A DNA stretch of 64,000 nucleotides from Uranotaenia lowii (lineage: Eukaryota; Arthropoda; Insecta; Diptera; Culicidae): NCBI RefSeq assembly GCF_029784155.1, contig NC_073692.1:320287726-320351725 (forward strand), read 5' to 3'. The notes beneath the pieces were generated by a model, which made no database searches, was not told the origin of the DNA, and was given only the letters and a program-made list of their open reading frames with translations. Of this stretch, positions 26,772-39,189 are shown one piece after another. The position numbers and the translations under genes are program-made. The stretch's first letter is position 1. Each line of letters begins with the position of its first letter.

Positions 26772-27209
26772 TATTAAAGAGCCTTTTTTCTATGAGCGGC
26801 CTGCTGATAAAAATTGGAATTCAAATTGGCCCGTTGCTTGGTTCAAAAGGTTGTTCACCCCTGGTCTAAAGAATGCATGGGAGCACATACTTAGGCAGAA
26901 ACTGCGGTGAATCCGTGCACCCATGGTGGATACCAGATCAGAAATGAACGATGATTAATTTTTTTTTGCAAAATGATAAAAATAGTAAATTATTAATCAT
27001 TATTATTTACATTACTTTTCTTCATTTTTAATTGAAGGGATGATTGAGAAATTGCTCTGAAATTTCTTAAATTTGAAATAATATTTAATCACGATTTTAA
27101 ATGTGAATTATCGATAAGAAAAAAAAAATCAACTAAATGGGTGATTTCTTGAATGGTCAAATACGAAACTGATAGAAATAAAAATAAGGAATTCCAAGTT
27201 TTGTTGTAA
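26772..27209. other. gene-free DNA
   Basis: AT-rich; no feature recognised. Confidence 0.4.
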
Positions 27210-27479
27210 CCCAAGTAACCAAAAATTCCATGAAACGGTCTCTTAAAAGCTTATTCAGCCATGTTTTAAGGCTGTATAGTATTCTACTAAGCTTAAAATT
27301 GAGGTTCTTATCGATACTTTCAAGTTCCATAGTCAAAGCTGAGTAGAAGGCTATTACGCTAATGCATGAGACTTTGTAAAAAAAAACAAAAAATATATTT
27401 TCTCTAGCTCCCCCTTCATATGTAATCTTATATATCTTTTCTACTTTTAATGAATTCTATACTTACTTGAAAAACTTAT

Positions 27480-27550
27480 TTGTTGGAAGATTTGAACCCG
27501 GATCCGTCAGATGAGAGCTGAACACGTTACCTTTGAACCATAGGCGTGCT
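27480..27550 (-). ncRNA. tRNA-like sequence with Pol III A and B boxes
   Basis: On the minus strand TGGTTCAAAGG (27540-27530) fits box A and GGTTCAAATCT (27498-27488) fits box B at tRNA-like spacing. I could not fold a convincing acceptor stem, so it is more likely a tRNA-derived promoter or fossil than a working tRNA gene. It lies in the left part of the CCCAAG-type region. Confidence 0.4.
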
Positions 27551-28043
27551 TGGTTTGATCTATTCAAAACATCAATTTGAATTATGTTTAGAATTTACCT
27601 TTTCATAGTAGGCAGCATAATGAAAAACGTAAACATTTGCATTTCACAAAACGAGGCATCAAAATGTTTCATGGCGGATCTGACAACAGTGAATGTGAGT
27701 TTCTAAAACTATGAGTACGTTTTTAATTATTAAACTTTCTTCTGACTTTTCAGCACAAATATAAATCGAACCAATATTATGAACCCGAAAGCTGGAGGTC
27801 AAGTTAAAACTTGAATAGCTGAAATACAAATTACATTCCCAAGAAAAGCAAATTTCTTCATGTACTCCCGGTTGCAAGAACTTAAACTCAACGCCAGTCG
27901 ATAGTGGCGATGCTCCAGGTGCTGCAGGAGCTGCTGTAAGAGCTAGCCACCCATTGAGAAGAGAACTGAAGAATCGGAATCTATTTTTAGCCGGGAATTC
28001 ACCACATTGTAGAATTCTTCCCTATTTCTGAATCTCAAGCAAG

Positions 28044-28068
28044 ATAAAGGCTCTTATATACGAGTGTA
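28044..28068. repeat. 25-bp direct repeat, copy 1
   Basis: ATAAAGGCTCTTATATACGA continues with GTGTA and is found again, identical, at 31136-31160. Copy 1 is followed by (GCTTGA)n-like sequence at 28069-28092. Confidence 0.7.
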
Positions 28069-31000
28069 GCTTGAGCTTGAGCTTGAGCTTGCTATCAACT
28101 ACGGTCCACCTACGGCCCCTCCTGGCCAATGGCATAATGGTTGCACTCCGTGATTGGTTCGAGATAATCAACATTGCACAATGAACCAAATGAAAGGTGC
28201 TGGGTACAAGCATCACAATCTCACTGTACAGTTTTGAGAATCTCACTATTCAATATGAACCAATAACGACGCCGGCCAAGTCCATGTAGTCGATAGAAGG
28301 AAGGGAAGTGCAGCACATGTGATGATTTGTTTTGCGGAGACCGGCTGTACGCCATCCCTCCACAAATCTCACGCTGAGTGTTTGGGGGTCAAGGTAATGT
28401 GGCATGGACTGTCACCTTGGTAAGCGACGTGGCCACTACAGCCTATGCTCCTATTCTCCTAAAATTCCTAAGTTTCCTACTGAAACTCCTATTTTCTCCT
28501 GCTGAGGCCACTCCTGTAAACGATGAGATTTTTATTTTCAACAGGTATCAGCAATGTTTAACAAATTCTGAAATCTAACTATTGTTGTATTTTGTAACAA
28601 CCTGCAATAGAGTTTCTTGTTCCCTACGCTGCATATTGAAACCGATTCCAAAAAGCGCTTATTTTTAAGAGCTTTCAAACTATCCGTTTTAAAAATCGTT
28701 ATTGAAGCAAGCTTTCTAAGAGCAACGATTAGAGGGAAGTAAAAACCAATTTATAAATGTAATATCGTGGAAACAACATTTAAATTCAATTGATTTGATT
28801 AATTTATTTTGAAAAATCCTTGAAGCTATAATTTAAAATGTCAATCAACAAATCTTTCGTTGGAACAATTGCAGTATAATCCTTTTAATGAATCCTAATC
28901 CATTATAAAAATAAAAAAAAACATATACAATATATTCAATAATGCAAAAATTTTAATGAACAAAAACAATAGTCTGACGGTTCTGCCAAATAAATTGTAG
29001 TCCGACCTTTACAAATCAAGGGAAGAAATATATATTTATTTTGATAATTCACCTCACTCAGACAGAACAATCCCTGAATGTTAATTCATTCTTCATCCAC
29101 CATACTCATAATAATTCGTTAGTTTCATGATTTCTATATTGGAATTGGTCTGCCATATGCTAATCTCACTGATCTTGGCCTCGTTTTAAAGACATGGCTT
29201 TAAAATGTATTAAAAATGTTTTTGATATTTAATTTAAAATGACTTCCTAACAAAGGACTGCAGAAGCTGTCTGAGGTTTCTTTTGCTTCTTTTGTAAATT
29301 CGACAAAATTAGATAATCTGTTAATGATTAAAACTGAAAAAAACCTTGCAAACAAAAGCACAAATGAAATTAATCAAGAAGTTACAAACGAGATTATAAG
29401 ATTTGGAAAAAAGGGTCCTAATCTTTTACGCATTTTCATTAAATACTTAAAAAAGTCTTCTTTCTAAAAAAAAATTATGGTTCAATTAAAGGACTATTAG
29501 TGCCGTGTTTTTCAAAAGAGCAATTTAAGTATCAGAGTTGAATAAGACTCTAGTAAATAAACTAGACGAAAAGGAAAGGCTACCGGTTATCAAGATCAAT
29601 TAGAAACAGTCTTTTAAACGGTTGTGAGCTTGGTAAGATTTTAATGAAAGAAAAAAAATTGGTGTAAGCCGCCTTATCTGAACACGAAATAACTTTAAAA
29701 ATGTGTCACTACAAAGATCCTATACGATGTATTTTTATCAAATAATTACCAATAATTTTTCTTGAACAAAATTTCCGAAAAACCTCTTTAATTGTCGAGT
29801 CTTATGGAGAAAACTGCATTTGATGGAAGCTTTTAACGAAAAGCGTGGATTTTATGAAGTGTCATTGAAAATGAGGATTTCGATTCTGTTAAAATACCTT
29901 AGTATCTGGATAGGCGCTCGTTTTGAATGTTGCTTTTTCTTCCTCATTATTTTCTAGAGAACTATCCTACATCCTGAAAGTGTATTCCTGACAAAGTCTC
30001 AAACATCGCGAGTTTGGCCAACTCTGGCGCTAGACCTCCCACGAGAAAGACAACTTGAAGGGGGAAAAGTCTAAAACATTTCTTCTCACCCACATAGATG
30101 TGTCATATTCTTTACTCGTACCTAACAAAAAGATTTACCTACTGATTATATATATCTCATAAGCATATTATTTTTGCGTTCTCACCTTCACTCGTTGTTA
30201 TGCACCAAACAAAATACCAGAACGCACACCATTTGTCTCTCTCTCTCTCATCTGTTGAGCCATTATTAGCGCAACTCAACCTTTTTTTGTAATAGAGCCA
30301 CTATAATCGGGAAAAAATGAGACACGCAGACGGCGTCGACCACCCCGCGGCATCCACTTAACTTTATTCAATAGTGAGTGAAAGGGATAAACTAAAAGCT
30401 TTTCTTTTCCTGCACATACACTTTACCTATTACGTTTTCAAAACCTGAGACCGTCGCTGATCGATTTTCTTAAACCTTCCATCTGATGAGATGGTTTGGC
30501 ACTTGATAGTGCTGATGTACAAGGGCCTATGACAGATCAAAACTCTATTGAACGTCAATTTGATTACTTTGCATTTTGTGGTAAAACACGGTACAATGGC
30601 GATTTAATAATCAAATGAAATATAACTTAAGGCACGATTAATTCACTAGTGTATATAGCAGTCGTAAAGCAGTGAGCTTAATATGTAAATAATACGTGAT
30701 ATTACTTATCTTCAAAGTTACTCCACCAGCCGTTGTTTTTTTAGATAGGCCAATTCTGTTTTTAGCCATTCATCCGGACACAAATCCAAGCAACACAATT
30801 TTTTCGGACACCTTATGGTTACTCGAGTGAATGAGATGGTACATGCTTTCCCGAGATTTAACTTTAGCTCTAAACGACGAATGAACTAGAGAAGGAAGAA
30901 AGAGATAAAACACTCGCGCAGTTTTTTGAATGAAATTCACATGAGAAACGATTCAAGAAAATTGTTGTTTTTCACGTCACAAGACAACTCTATTGGTATA

Positions 31001-31135
31001 ATTCATCACTCCATTGATAAAACATTCAACTTTAAACGCGGGCACCAATTTAGCACGAAAATACACAAAAAAACACATCGAAAATTGCGAAATTGTCGGA
31101 ACGTTTGCAAAACGCATGTGGCTCAACCAATGTTC
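28069..31135. other. 3-kb gene-free stretch between the 25-bp direct repeats
   Basis: Short GCTTGA tandem repeat at 28069-28092 and a (CT)n run at 30237-30250. No coding frame, no reverse transcriptase or transposase motif and no clear inverted ends. Confidence 0.4.
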
Positions 31136-31160
31136 ATAAAGGCTCTTATATACGAGTGTA
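31136..31160. repeat. 25-bp direct repeat, copy 2
   Basis: Identical to 28044-28068. The sequences outside the two copies differ. Confidence 0.7.
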
Positions 31161-32245
31161 ACATGTAAAATAAATTCGAATAAACTTATGGTACGAATAT
31201 TGTAGCTAAATTTTGTCTCTTAATTTAGAATAAATCAATTGATTTATTTAAACACATGGACGATTTAATAATCAAGTTTTATACAATTTTTTCTTAATGC
31301 AAACTCTGTTGAAAATGCAGATATTCATCTTTTTATACAAGCAAAGAATTGCAAAATTTTTTAAAATCACGTTCAGTTTTTTTTAATATATTGTGATTAT
31401 TACCAACAGTGTTAAATTTTATTAGATATGAATATTGTCAAAATTTAAAAACAATGTGAAATTTATTTTAAGAATAATCTTTAAGATTTATGTCATCTTT
31501 CCATTTTGATCAAAACAGTTGATTTATTTGTGGGTCAGTTCGTTGTTCGTATATTGGTAAATCTGATTTTCTGTTATTCACTCTTGTGAGAAATTTAATG
31601 TTTACGTTTGCATTGAAGTTCTTAAGAAGTTCTTCAGGGAAAGTTCGTAACAAGTTCTGCATGGAACCAAGAAGTTCGTAAGAAGTTCTTTATGGAACCA
31701 AAAAATTCCTAAGAAGTTCGTAACGAAGCACGATAGTCCAAATTGAATCTTGGATTTTTTAAAGTACTTGGAACGCACAAAAATGTTTTATGCTACTTTT
31801 TTAGACTTTTTATGTTCGTTCAGAAGTCCAATTCAAGCACTTATTTTCATTTCTCTCGAGGACCTTTTACTCAGCCAAAAGTGAACTTTTAATGCACAAG
31901 ATTAAGTATCTATGCGACTTTTGGTTACTTGGGAAATATTGAAAGCATAATGAAAATAAATACGAATTCAGTTAAAATTGTGCATTAAAATTAAGTTATG
32001 AAGTAGCTATTTCAAATCATTTTTCGAACTTTCCATAGAATAATTAAAACATCATGTTCGTTTTAAAAATATGATTTAAAATAGCAAAAATAAGTTTAAA
32101 GTTCATAAATTTTCAAACGTTATAATTTAAAATTTCTAGCTGTGAATGTTTTACCGCCATCAAATACTGAAAATTAAAATAAAATGTCCTTTCAATTCAA
32201 TTTATCGGCCTGATGTTGTGTTCAATTTCGTGTGAGTCACAGCTT

Positions 32246-33400
32246 CAGGGTTGCTAGCGATTTTTCGTTTTGAATTTCCAAAGTTTTTCCCGGTTAAAAA
32301 TCACGATTTTCCCGGTATTTATTATACTTGTTTTTTAATATAAAATCGTGGTGAATAAAAAAAAATCAGTGTGAAGCCCTCAAATTTTTAACAATTGTTG
32401 TCATATTGAATATTTCGACGTCTTTTCGTATCAAATTTACAGGGTTTCATAAGTTTTTGGAACGAATCCAACGAAATTGGCATCTATTCATTGATTTGCT
32501 CAACAATATCAACAATTTTGCAAAAACAAGTTCGATTAACTTGATTTTTTTAAATTGAAATGTAATTCTTTTGAGCCACTGTAAAAATTTCAGTTTTTCT
32601 AGAATAAATATAATTTTGAAAAAATGCATAGTTTGTATAGAAATATGTTTAAATGCATCGAAACATAGTATCAAATCAACTTGTAAACTTGAATAGGGAT
32701 TTGCTTTACAAAATTTAAAATCATCAGATTGCAGGAAAATATTTAGTTATTTTATAAGTGTAATTATTTTTTTGTAAGAATCTAAAGATATGTTTTAGAA
32801 AAAAGGTGTTTTCTATACAAAACAACGAATAACTTTAGTAGTGCCCTAGTTGTATAGGAAGAATGAAATACAAAACACATGTGATATGAGGCTTCATTCA
32901 TCAGGCCAATTCAAACGAAATACACAACAACGACAACATATCTTTTTGTGGTAAAAAAGAGATTCATTTCGTCAGGAAAATGTAACTCTGCCTAAAAACG
33001 CTGCCAAAATATTTGCTTTTTGCAAAAAAAAAATAAATTATGAAGATGTAAATCAAACACTGAATCGTTTGACGTCGAAAACTAAACCTGGTAACATATG
33101 AAGAACCGCTAAGAAATCTACGCCGAAAAATACCGACATTCGACAAATTTGGTAAAAATAAAAAAAAGTGATATAAGCTTTGTCTGTCAACTAATATACG
33201 AAAATATGCGTTTATGATGTAAATCTATATCGAGACTGTCAAAAACTACTCTTACCTTTAGAAGTTAATTTCAAAAGATTTTTGAAATTCCGTGTAAATT
33301 TTTCAAACAATGGCATTTTTCCAGGTGAGGTGCCGAAATTCCCGGTTTCCCGGTGACGCGATGAAATTCCAAAGTTTTTCCCGGTTCGCTAGCTACCCTG
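32246..33400. mobile_element. hAT-like MITE, CAGGGTTGCTAGCGA ends
   Basis: Left CAGGGTTGCTAGCGA and right TTCGCTAGCTACCCTG are inverted, with TTTTTCCCGG sub-terminal motifs on both sides. No 8-bp duplication is evident and no transposase frame. It carries a LINE 3'-end fragment at 32860-32945. Confidence 0.6.
32860..32945 (+). mobile_element. 3' end fragment of the I-clade LINE family
   Basis: GATATGAGG..TCAGGCCAA followed by ACACAACAACGACAAC matches the 3' end of the full-length LINE at 58751-58809, with its CAA-type tail. Older and diverged, cut at its 5' side. Confidence 0.65.
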
Positions 33401-33832
33401 TAATCAAATTCTAATCGCTCATTTTCAATAACTATTCATTTCTATTAATTTACTATAAGCCTTTAATTTATACAATCTAGAAATGTTCTTACTAAAAAAA
33501 CAAAACTTTCACCGATTAGGTCGATAAATTAAATTAAGTGGAAGCAAGTGGCTTCAGCATTTAAAATTCAAAATTTGAATTAAAAATTCTCAGCAAAAAT
33601 TCCTAAAACGGAAAAAAATGTTTCGCTAAAGATTCAAAATCTTAAATAATACCATAAATTGATATCAGTTATTTTAAATAAAATTCAAGAGCAGAATTTA
33701 TAATTAAGTTCAAAGTAATGATTTAAATTACAAATTAATACTATAGAATTTTAATAGTCACAAAATAGAAAGAACAATGAAGATTTTTTTTGAAGATCAA
33801 CATTAGAATATAGAGCATGATTTCAATATAAG
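33401..33832. other. gene-free DNA
   Basis: AT-rich, no features seen. Confidence 0.4.
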
Positions 33833-34209
33833 TACACTGAGGTTTTTTTACGCGGTATTTCGTCCCGCGTAAAAAAAACCGCGTTTATTCGATAATCCGC
33901 GTCAAAAAAACCGCTTCAATTCGAAAATCCGCGTAAAAAAACGCGTTAATTCGAAAATCCGCGTTAAAAAAACTCGTTAATTCGAAAATCTGCATAAAAA
34001 ACCCCGAAATTCGAAAATCCACGTAAAAAATCCATTTCAATAAAAAAAAATCGCACAAAAAAACACGTTACTAAAAAAACGCGTAAGAACCATGATTATT
34101 TAAAAATTTGCGTACATTGATAGTTTATTTTTAAGATAAAAAACAAAATCAATTAGATAAATAGAATAGTAGAATATAGTGAGGCTTATTTGACAGTGTG
34201 GAATTCAGA

Positions 34210-34301
34210 TCGTCTCATGTCTCAGGTCTCATGTTCCATGTCTCATGTCTCAAGTCTCAGGTCTCAGGTCTCAGGTCTCAGGTCTCAGGTCTCAGATCTC
34301 A
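34210..34301. repeat. TCTCAGG heptamer tandem array
   Basis: About a dozen copies of GTCTCAG / GTCTCAT in tandem. The same heptamer type fills parts of 60740-61330. Confidence 0.85.
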
Positions 34302-34564
34302 TTTTTTTTTTATAATTCTTTATTTGAAACGGCTCATACGTTTAAGTTTTAAGGAGCCACACTCGTTTTTTTGTTTTTCACAATCATTTTCTTAGTCTAG
34401 CACTTTTTTTTTAAAGAAAAAAGAAGATAGAAAGGGAAATATGAAAATAAAATAGGGTTATAGGCGGAGATCGATAGCTTTTAGATAGAAGTAGATTTCG
34501 AACATGTAGTCCAAATCTAGCACAGCTAGCACGTCTCTCACTGGAACGTTAGGTGGTTTTCCTC
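34302..34564 (-). mobile_element. LINE family B 3'-end fragment, antisense
   Basis: Read on the minus strand it contains the last ORF2 codons, the 3' UTR and ATGAGCCGTTTCAAATAAAG plus an A-tail. GATCTCA flanks it (34295-34301 and 34565-34571), a probable short target duplication. Very strongly 5'-truncated. Confidence 0.8.
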
Positions 34565-34789
34565 GATCTCAGATTGTATCACGTTCTTAGTCTCAGAGCC
34601 AAGATTTTCCCAACTACAAAAAGATTCTAAGTGTTTTCCTTTGAAAAAGTGTTAGAATATTTTCTCTCAAAAACCGCGTTAATTCGAAAATCCGCGTAAA
34701 AAAACCGCGTTAATTCGAAAATCCGCGTAAAAAAAAAGCCGCGTTAAAAAAATACCGTGTAAAAAACCGCGTAAAAAAACCTCAGTGTA

Positions 34790-36056
34790 TTCAAATCAAA
34801 TTCAGTTAAAGGATAAAAAGAAATAAAAATAAACAGAAGTCCACAATAAAGTTTATCAAATAAATGTTTAGTGCCATCCAAATAAGAATTAAAACCAAAA
34901 TTTAAAAAAAAAAACAAAAATCAAAATTTACATTAGAAAATGAGTGAATGATTTGAAAAAGTGCATTTTTTATCATTTCTTTCTTAGAAACGGCTCGAAC
35001 TTTAGGAAAAATAATGAGCATTGTAATATTCAATCAAATCATAGATTGTGTCTCTGAGAAAAGTAGCAGAACCATACTTCAAAACTCGGAAATCAAGTAT
35101 TGGTAGAAAGTTATGAAATTTATGAAAGTTATGAATTTGAAAATTGATTGATATAAGACCGTATTCCATATTAGTTATCAGATAATAAAAATCTCTGAAT
35201 CAAGCTTGAAGTACTCGAATTAAAAAAAAAGTTAGGGATTAGTTTAATAAGTTTTAAAAACAGTGAAATTCAGAATTTATCTAATAATAGTGAAATATAT
35301 ATTCTTTTCAAAATCAAAGGTTTTTTGGATAGTTCTTCATAAGAATTATGATTTGGAAATTTGTAATATTTGCAAAGCATGTCGAAAGGTGAAGGCATGA
35401 AACGTTCCTTAACCATTTACCGTTTGCTTAATCGATATGAAGCCTTCAAAAACCAAAAATGGTAAAAATGCAAAAATGAGTTTACAAAACATAACGATTT
35501 TAAATGATATCAACTATATTTGGTGAAATTTTCAGATTTATAAAGTGTTTCTTTCATAGTTTTCCGATCAAACTAAATTAAAACTATCTGAAAAAATGTA
35601 TGAAAAACGAACAAAAAGAAAACTTTAAAGCGCGTTTCCTCGAAAACAGCTTTAAAGCGCGTCTCTAAGTGCCTTTATGTCGCTTGTATATCGAATTCTT
35701 TAATGTGGATTAAATTGTTATCCCCAAAGTATGTTTCCCACTTAATATTTTAGAATCTATGAAAATTTATGTATGTTTCTTTAGCAAGTTGTTGAGGCAT
35801 CTAGGGAGAATTTTATAGAAAATTTATTTTATACCATCGAGCCGTGGAGAAATTTTAAAAAATGTGTATATCAATCCTTAATTTATTTATATTTTGGGGG
35901 CTTCCTGTCCTAGTTTAAAGTATAATAAACTTTGAACTTTAATACAGTTTACCAGTTTTGATAGCTGTTTACCGCAAAACTTTTAATTTTTTTTTTCACC
36001 TCGGAGGGCAAGAGACAATCGCCTCCATTGTCCCCCCTTTAATCCGGCATTGAATA
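34790..36056. other. gene-free DNA
   Basis: AT-rich, no gene or structured repeat recognised. Confidence 0.4.
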
Positions 36057-36058
36057 TA

Positions 36059-37656
36059 CAGTACCGTTCATAATTGTATAGAAACTTCCATGCCGTCGAA
36101 CGGGGCATCATGCAACAGCGGGGTTGGATGCAACATTTATATAACACCACACTGATTCTATTTAAAAGTTAATGTATTGTAATTAAGTTACCTTTTAATG
36201 ATTAAAAAATGATGATGAAATAATTTTTCGCATCTTAAGCTAGATTTTCAAGTTTTTTAATTTTCATATAAAATTTGAAAAAACGAGCAATGAATGTACA
36301 ATTTTTAACGTTTTTCGATGCCGTAAAAAACTTTACCCAGTATGACGGATTGGCTTGATATTATTACCTACAAACTTTTAACTGGTTTCCTCATGCTATA
36401 CCAACACTGTTGGTGTAAAAATATTTTCAAACAATCACCCAATTTTTTTAAATAAAAATATTTATAATTCAGTTAGGTGTCTGGGGTAAAATGCAACAAA
36501 ATGCAAATCTAAGAAACACCTTGTAAATCTCGTTTCCATGTACTGAAATATGAATATTTTTCATCACGCGTTTGTAAACATTGAAATTTCATTCATCCAA
36601 ACATTTATTTTTATGATTTCAGCTTGTAGAATTTTTCGTAGTATTATTTAACCCCTAAATGTATGCAGCATCATTATTTTCAGAAAAAAATGTGAAAATT
36701 AGTTTATACAGACCAAGAAATTACTGCAATTGGTGTTTTCATGCGTTATGGTCGTTAAGGCATTGAAAATAAATTGTAAACTATAAATTTTCGTACGTGT
36801 TCATAAGATTTTTCATTAAAAACAAAGTTCGTTGCAAGTTACCCCATTTTCTAAGGAGGGTGAAAATCGCATGTTTTTTGAAAATTAAAAATAACTAAAG
36901 AAACCAATAATTTTTCTAAGTACGCCAATTTGATGTCCCATCATCCTTAAAACTTTTGATGCATAAGGGGTAGGATTAACTGTGAACATAAGTTTTTTAA
37001 GAGCCATTGAAGTTGAAAATTGTTGCATGTTGCCCCAGTTGACGGTAACTTTTTTCTCTGATGATATTTTTTGATCAAATTTTCTGCGTTAGATAGATCA
37101 ACTATCACACTATTATATGTGTGGCCTGAGAAACAGTAATTCTACGAAAATCGAACTTTTTGGACTTTTCTCATTCAAACTGCAATATCTCAGAAACTAC
37201 ACAACATTTTTTTTTTTGTTGAAATTTTGCAGAGTGATTGTTGAAATATAAAGTAAGCATGTCTGAAGTTTTTGGAAAGTTCGATCGATGGGATCAACAG
37301 TTACGGGACGTACAATTTTTCAGGCATGAACCTAAAAATGCGATTTCATTAGAATTTTGGACGAATGTTTCCATAGGAAACATTTTCTCAACAATCACTC
37401 TGCAAAATTTTAACAAAAAATGTAGCGTAGTTTCTGAGATATTGCAGTTTGAATGAGAAAAGTCCAAAAAGTCCGATTTTCGTAGAATTACTGTATCTCA
37501 AGTCACACAAACTCCAGAAAGCTGATAGTGATAGTTGATCTATCTAACGCAGAAAATTTGATCAAAAAATATCATCAGAGTAAAAAGTTATGGAAGTTCA
37601 AAGTCGAAGTGACAGTGCGCTTGCTTCCTATTTCTATACAATTATGAACGGTACTG
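36059..37656. mobile_element. Tc1-type foldback element with a nested MITE
   Basis: TA at 36057-36058 and 37657-37658. Ends CAGTACCGTTCATAATTGTA with inverted partner TACAATTATGAACGGTACTG. The inner arms (about 37048-37230 and 37380-37600) pair closely around a loop. A separate MITE (36093-37045) lies in the left arm. No transposase frame. Confidence 0.85.
36093..37045. mobile_element. nested MITE, CCGTC..GACGG ends
   Basis: Ends CCGTCGAACGGGGCATCATG and inverted CATGTTGCCCCAGTTGACGG. The right arm of the enclosing foldback has CTTCCATAACTTTTT uninterrupted, so the insertion point is a TA (left copy now TG). The interior is punctuated by phrases such as GGGGTAAAATGCAACA and GTTGCAAGTTACCCC. 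A related copy lies inverted at 39190-40080. Confidence 0.8.
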
Positions 37657-37658
37657 TA

Positions 37659-39189
37659 TATGCTCTTTACCTCAGATTATCCGATGTATAAATGTCAAAT
37701 GTATACAAAGATTGATTTTTGAAAGTTTAAAAATAACGTTCGTAAATGAAGTCGTCAGGATACTATTTCTGATCTTAATTTTTAATAGATTTTTCAAATG
37801 AAATAATAATCACTTTGTTTGCAGAATTACAACTTTTCTTCTTTTCTCTCAGTTTGTATCACTTTGATGTCCTCGACAAAGTTTCAGCCAGGGAATTTTC
37901 CTATCAGTTCTGTTATTGGCATTTGGAAGTTGAAATAACGCTTAAAATAAGACCAGTGGTTTAAACCGTGATAAGTACGAATTTCCCATTGAATAAACCG
38001 TTAAAAAGGTTAAAAAAAATTAAAAAAACAATTGTTCTAGATTAGCGTATTATGCATTGATTAGATTTTTTGTCAGTCGTTTCAACAAACAGCTGTAAGC
38101 GCATTTAACCTGATAGACACATATATGAACACTTTCCCCTAAATATTTGGAAGTCTGAATTTGCTTTTCTCAACACTTAAAGTGTATAATGTTTCATCTT
38201 AAATAAAAGACCTGCTAATGTATAAACTCCTGTCTTATAGAAATTTGAACTAAATTTTTATTGAATGATTTATATACCATTTTACGTATGAAATTTTACA
38301 GAAGAAGAAAGTTCATTTCTGATCCTGCTGTTGCTTTACTGTAAGAAGAAACGTTTCAGCTGCACCAGACTGCATGAGCATTTGCATTCGAGCAACATAA
38401 AAAGCATATGTTTTCCTTGCTATAAATAAATGCTGTTCCTCCATCTATTTATGTTCTTTTGAGGAAAGAGCAAACCAGGAAAAAAAAACTATCAACACTG
38501 AAGCCCCTCCAACCAGACGTACCACTTCTTTCTTTTTCTAGGCCTTCCAAAGTATGTGGGATGAGAATGGTTATTATTTCTTCCTGTTTTTTTACGCTTG
38601 ATTGAGTAGAACACCCCCCATGAAATCGAACCGAATACCGAATCAATTGTTTATATTGCAAAAAATTAACTTGTCATTCGAAAAAGGATCGCGTGTTACT
38701 TACCGGAAGTATTCCATATGTGAATGGGTTTTCAAACATCTCTAAAGTAGTGATATTCCCATTAGTTTAGCAAAAACCACTAAATCACATTATTAAAAAG
38801 GATCGTCGCTTTCGTTTTTCAGCATAGCAATCTTTTTATTTGAAAATTTATAGAAACAAAAAGGAAAGTGGTGCGTCGTGACACCACGATTTGAATCCAT
38901 AATATTTCGAAAATGACTTCATGAAAAAAAAAATCTTTATAAATCAATATGAGGCGCTTTAGATAATAAATTTCTAGACAGTTGTTTCCGGGAAAGACAC
39001 TACCAGTAGTACCAAATCTGAATTTTACAAACAATTCACCAAAGAAATCCTAAAACTTTATCGCTTTAATGATTGTTAGGTCAAAAACATAACAATTTTT
39101 CATGGTACTTTGTGCTAACCTGATCTTTCATATTTTTTAATCGGAATTTAGATTTTATATTATTTATTCGATTGTGTAAATTTATTGAA
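37659..39189. other. gene-free DNA
   Basis: No gene recognised; frames are short and without motifs. Confidence 0.4.

Larger units (their letters stand above)
27210..31933. mobile_element. region between two CCCAAG-type ends, probably composite
   Basis: CCCAAGTAACCAAAA begins at 27210 and the inverted TTTTGGTTACTTGGG ends at 31933, variant ends of the 25083-26079 family. The first about 380 bp and last about 330 bp look like that family (the right part has GAAGTTCGTAAGAAGTTC-type repeats at 31617-31740). The 4 kb between is unrelated and may be one or more insertions, or two separate partial copies may lie at the edges. TA duplications are not clean here, so single-element status is inference. 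Confidence 0.4.
33835..34787. mobile_element. TA-flanked MITE with CGCG-rich sub-terminal repeats
   Basis: TA at 33833-33834 and 34788-34789. Ends CACTGAGGTTTTTTTACGCG and its inverted counterpart. Inside the left end (33840-34040) lie about six tandem copies of a roughly 30-bp unit, AATTCGAAAATCCGCGTAAA and similar; about three inverted copies lie inside the right end (34672-34760). The centre holds a TCTCAGG array and a LINE-B fragment. Confidence 0.8.

Noticed and set aside
28044..31160. LTR retrotransposon with 25-bp terminal repeats
   Set aside because: The repeats are too short, no primer site or gag/pol is seen, and the ends are not TG..CA.
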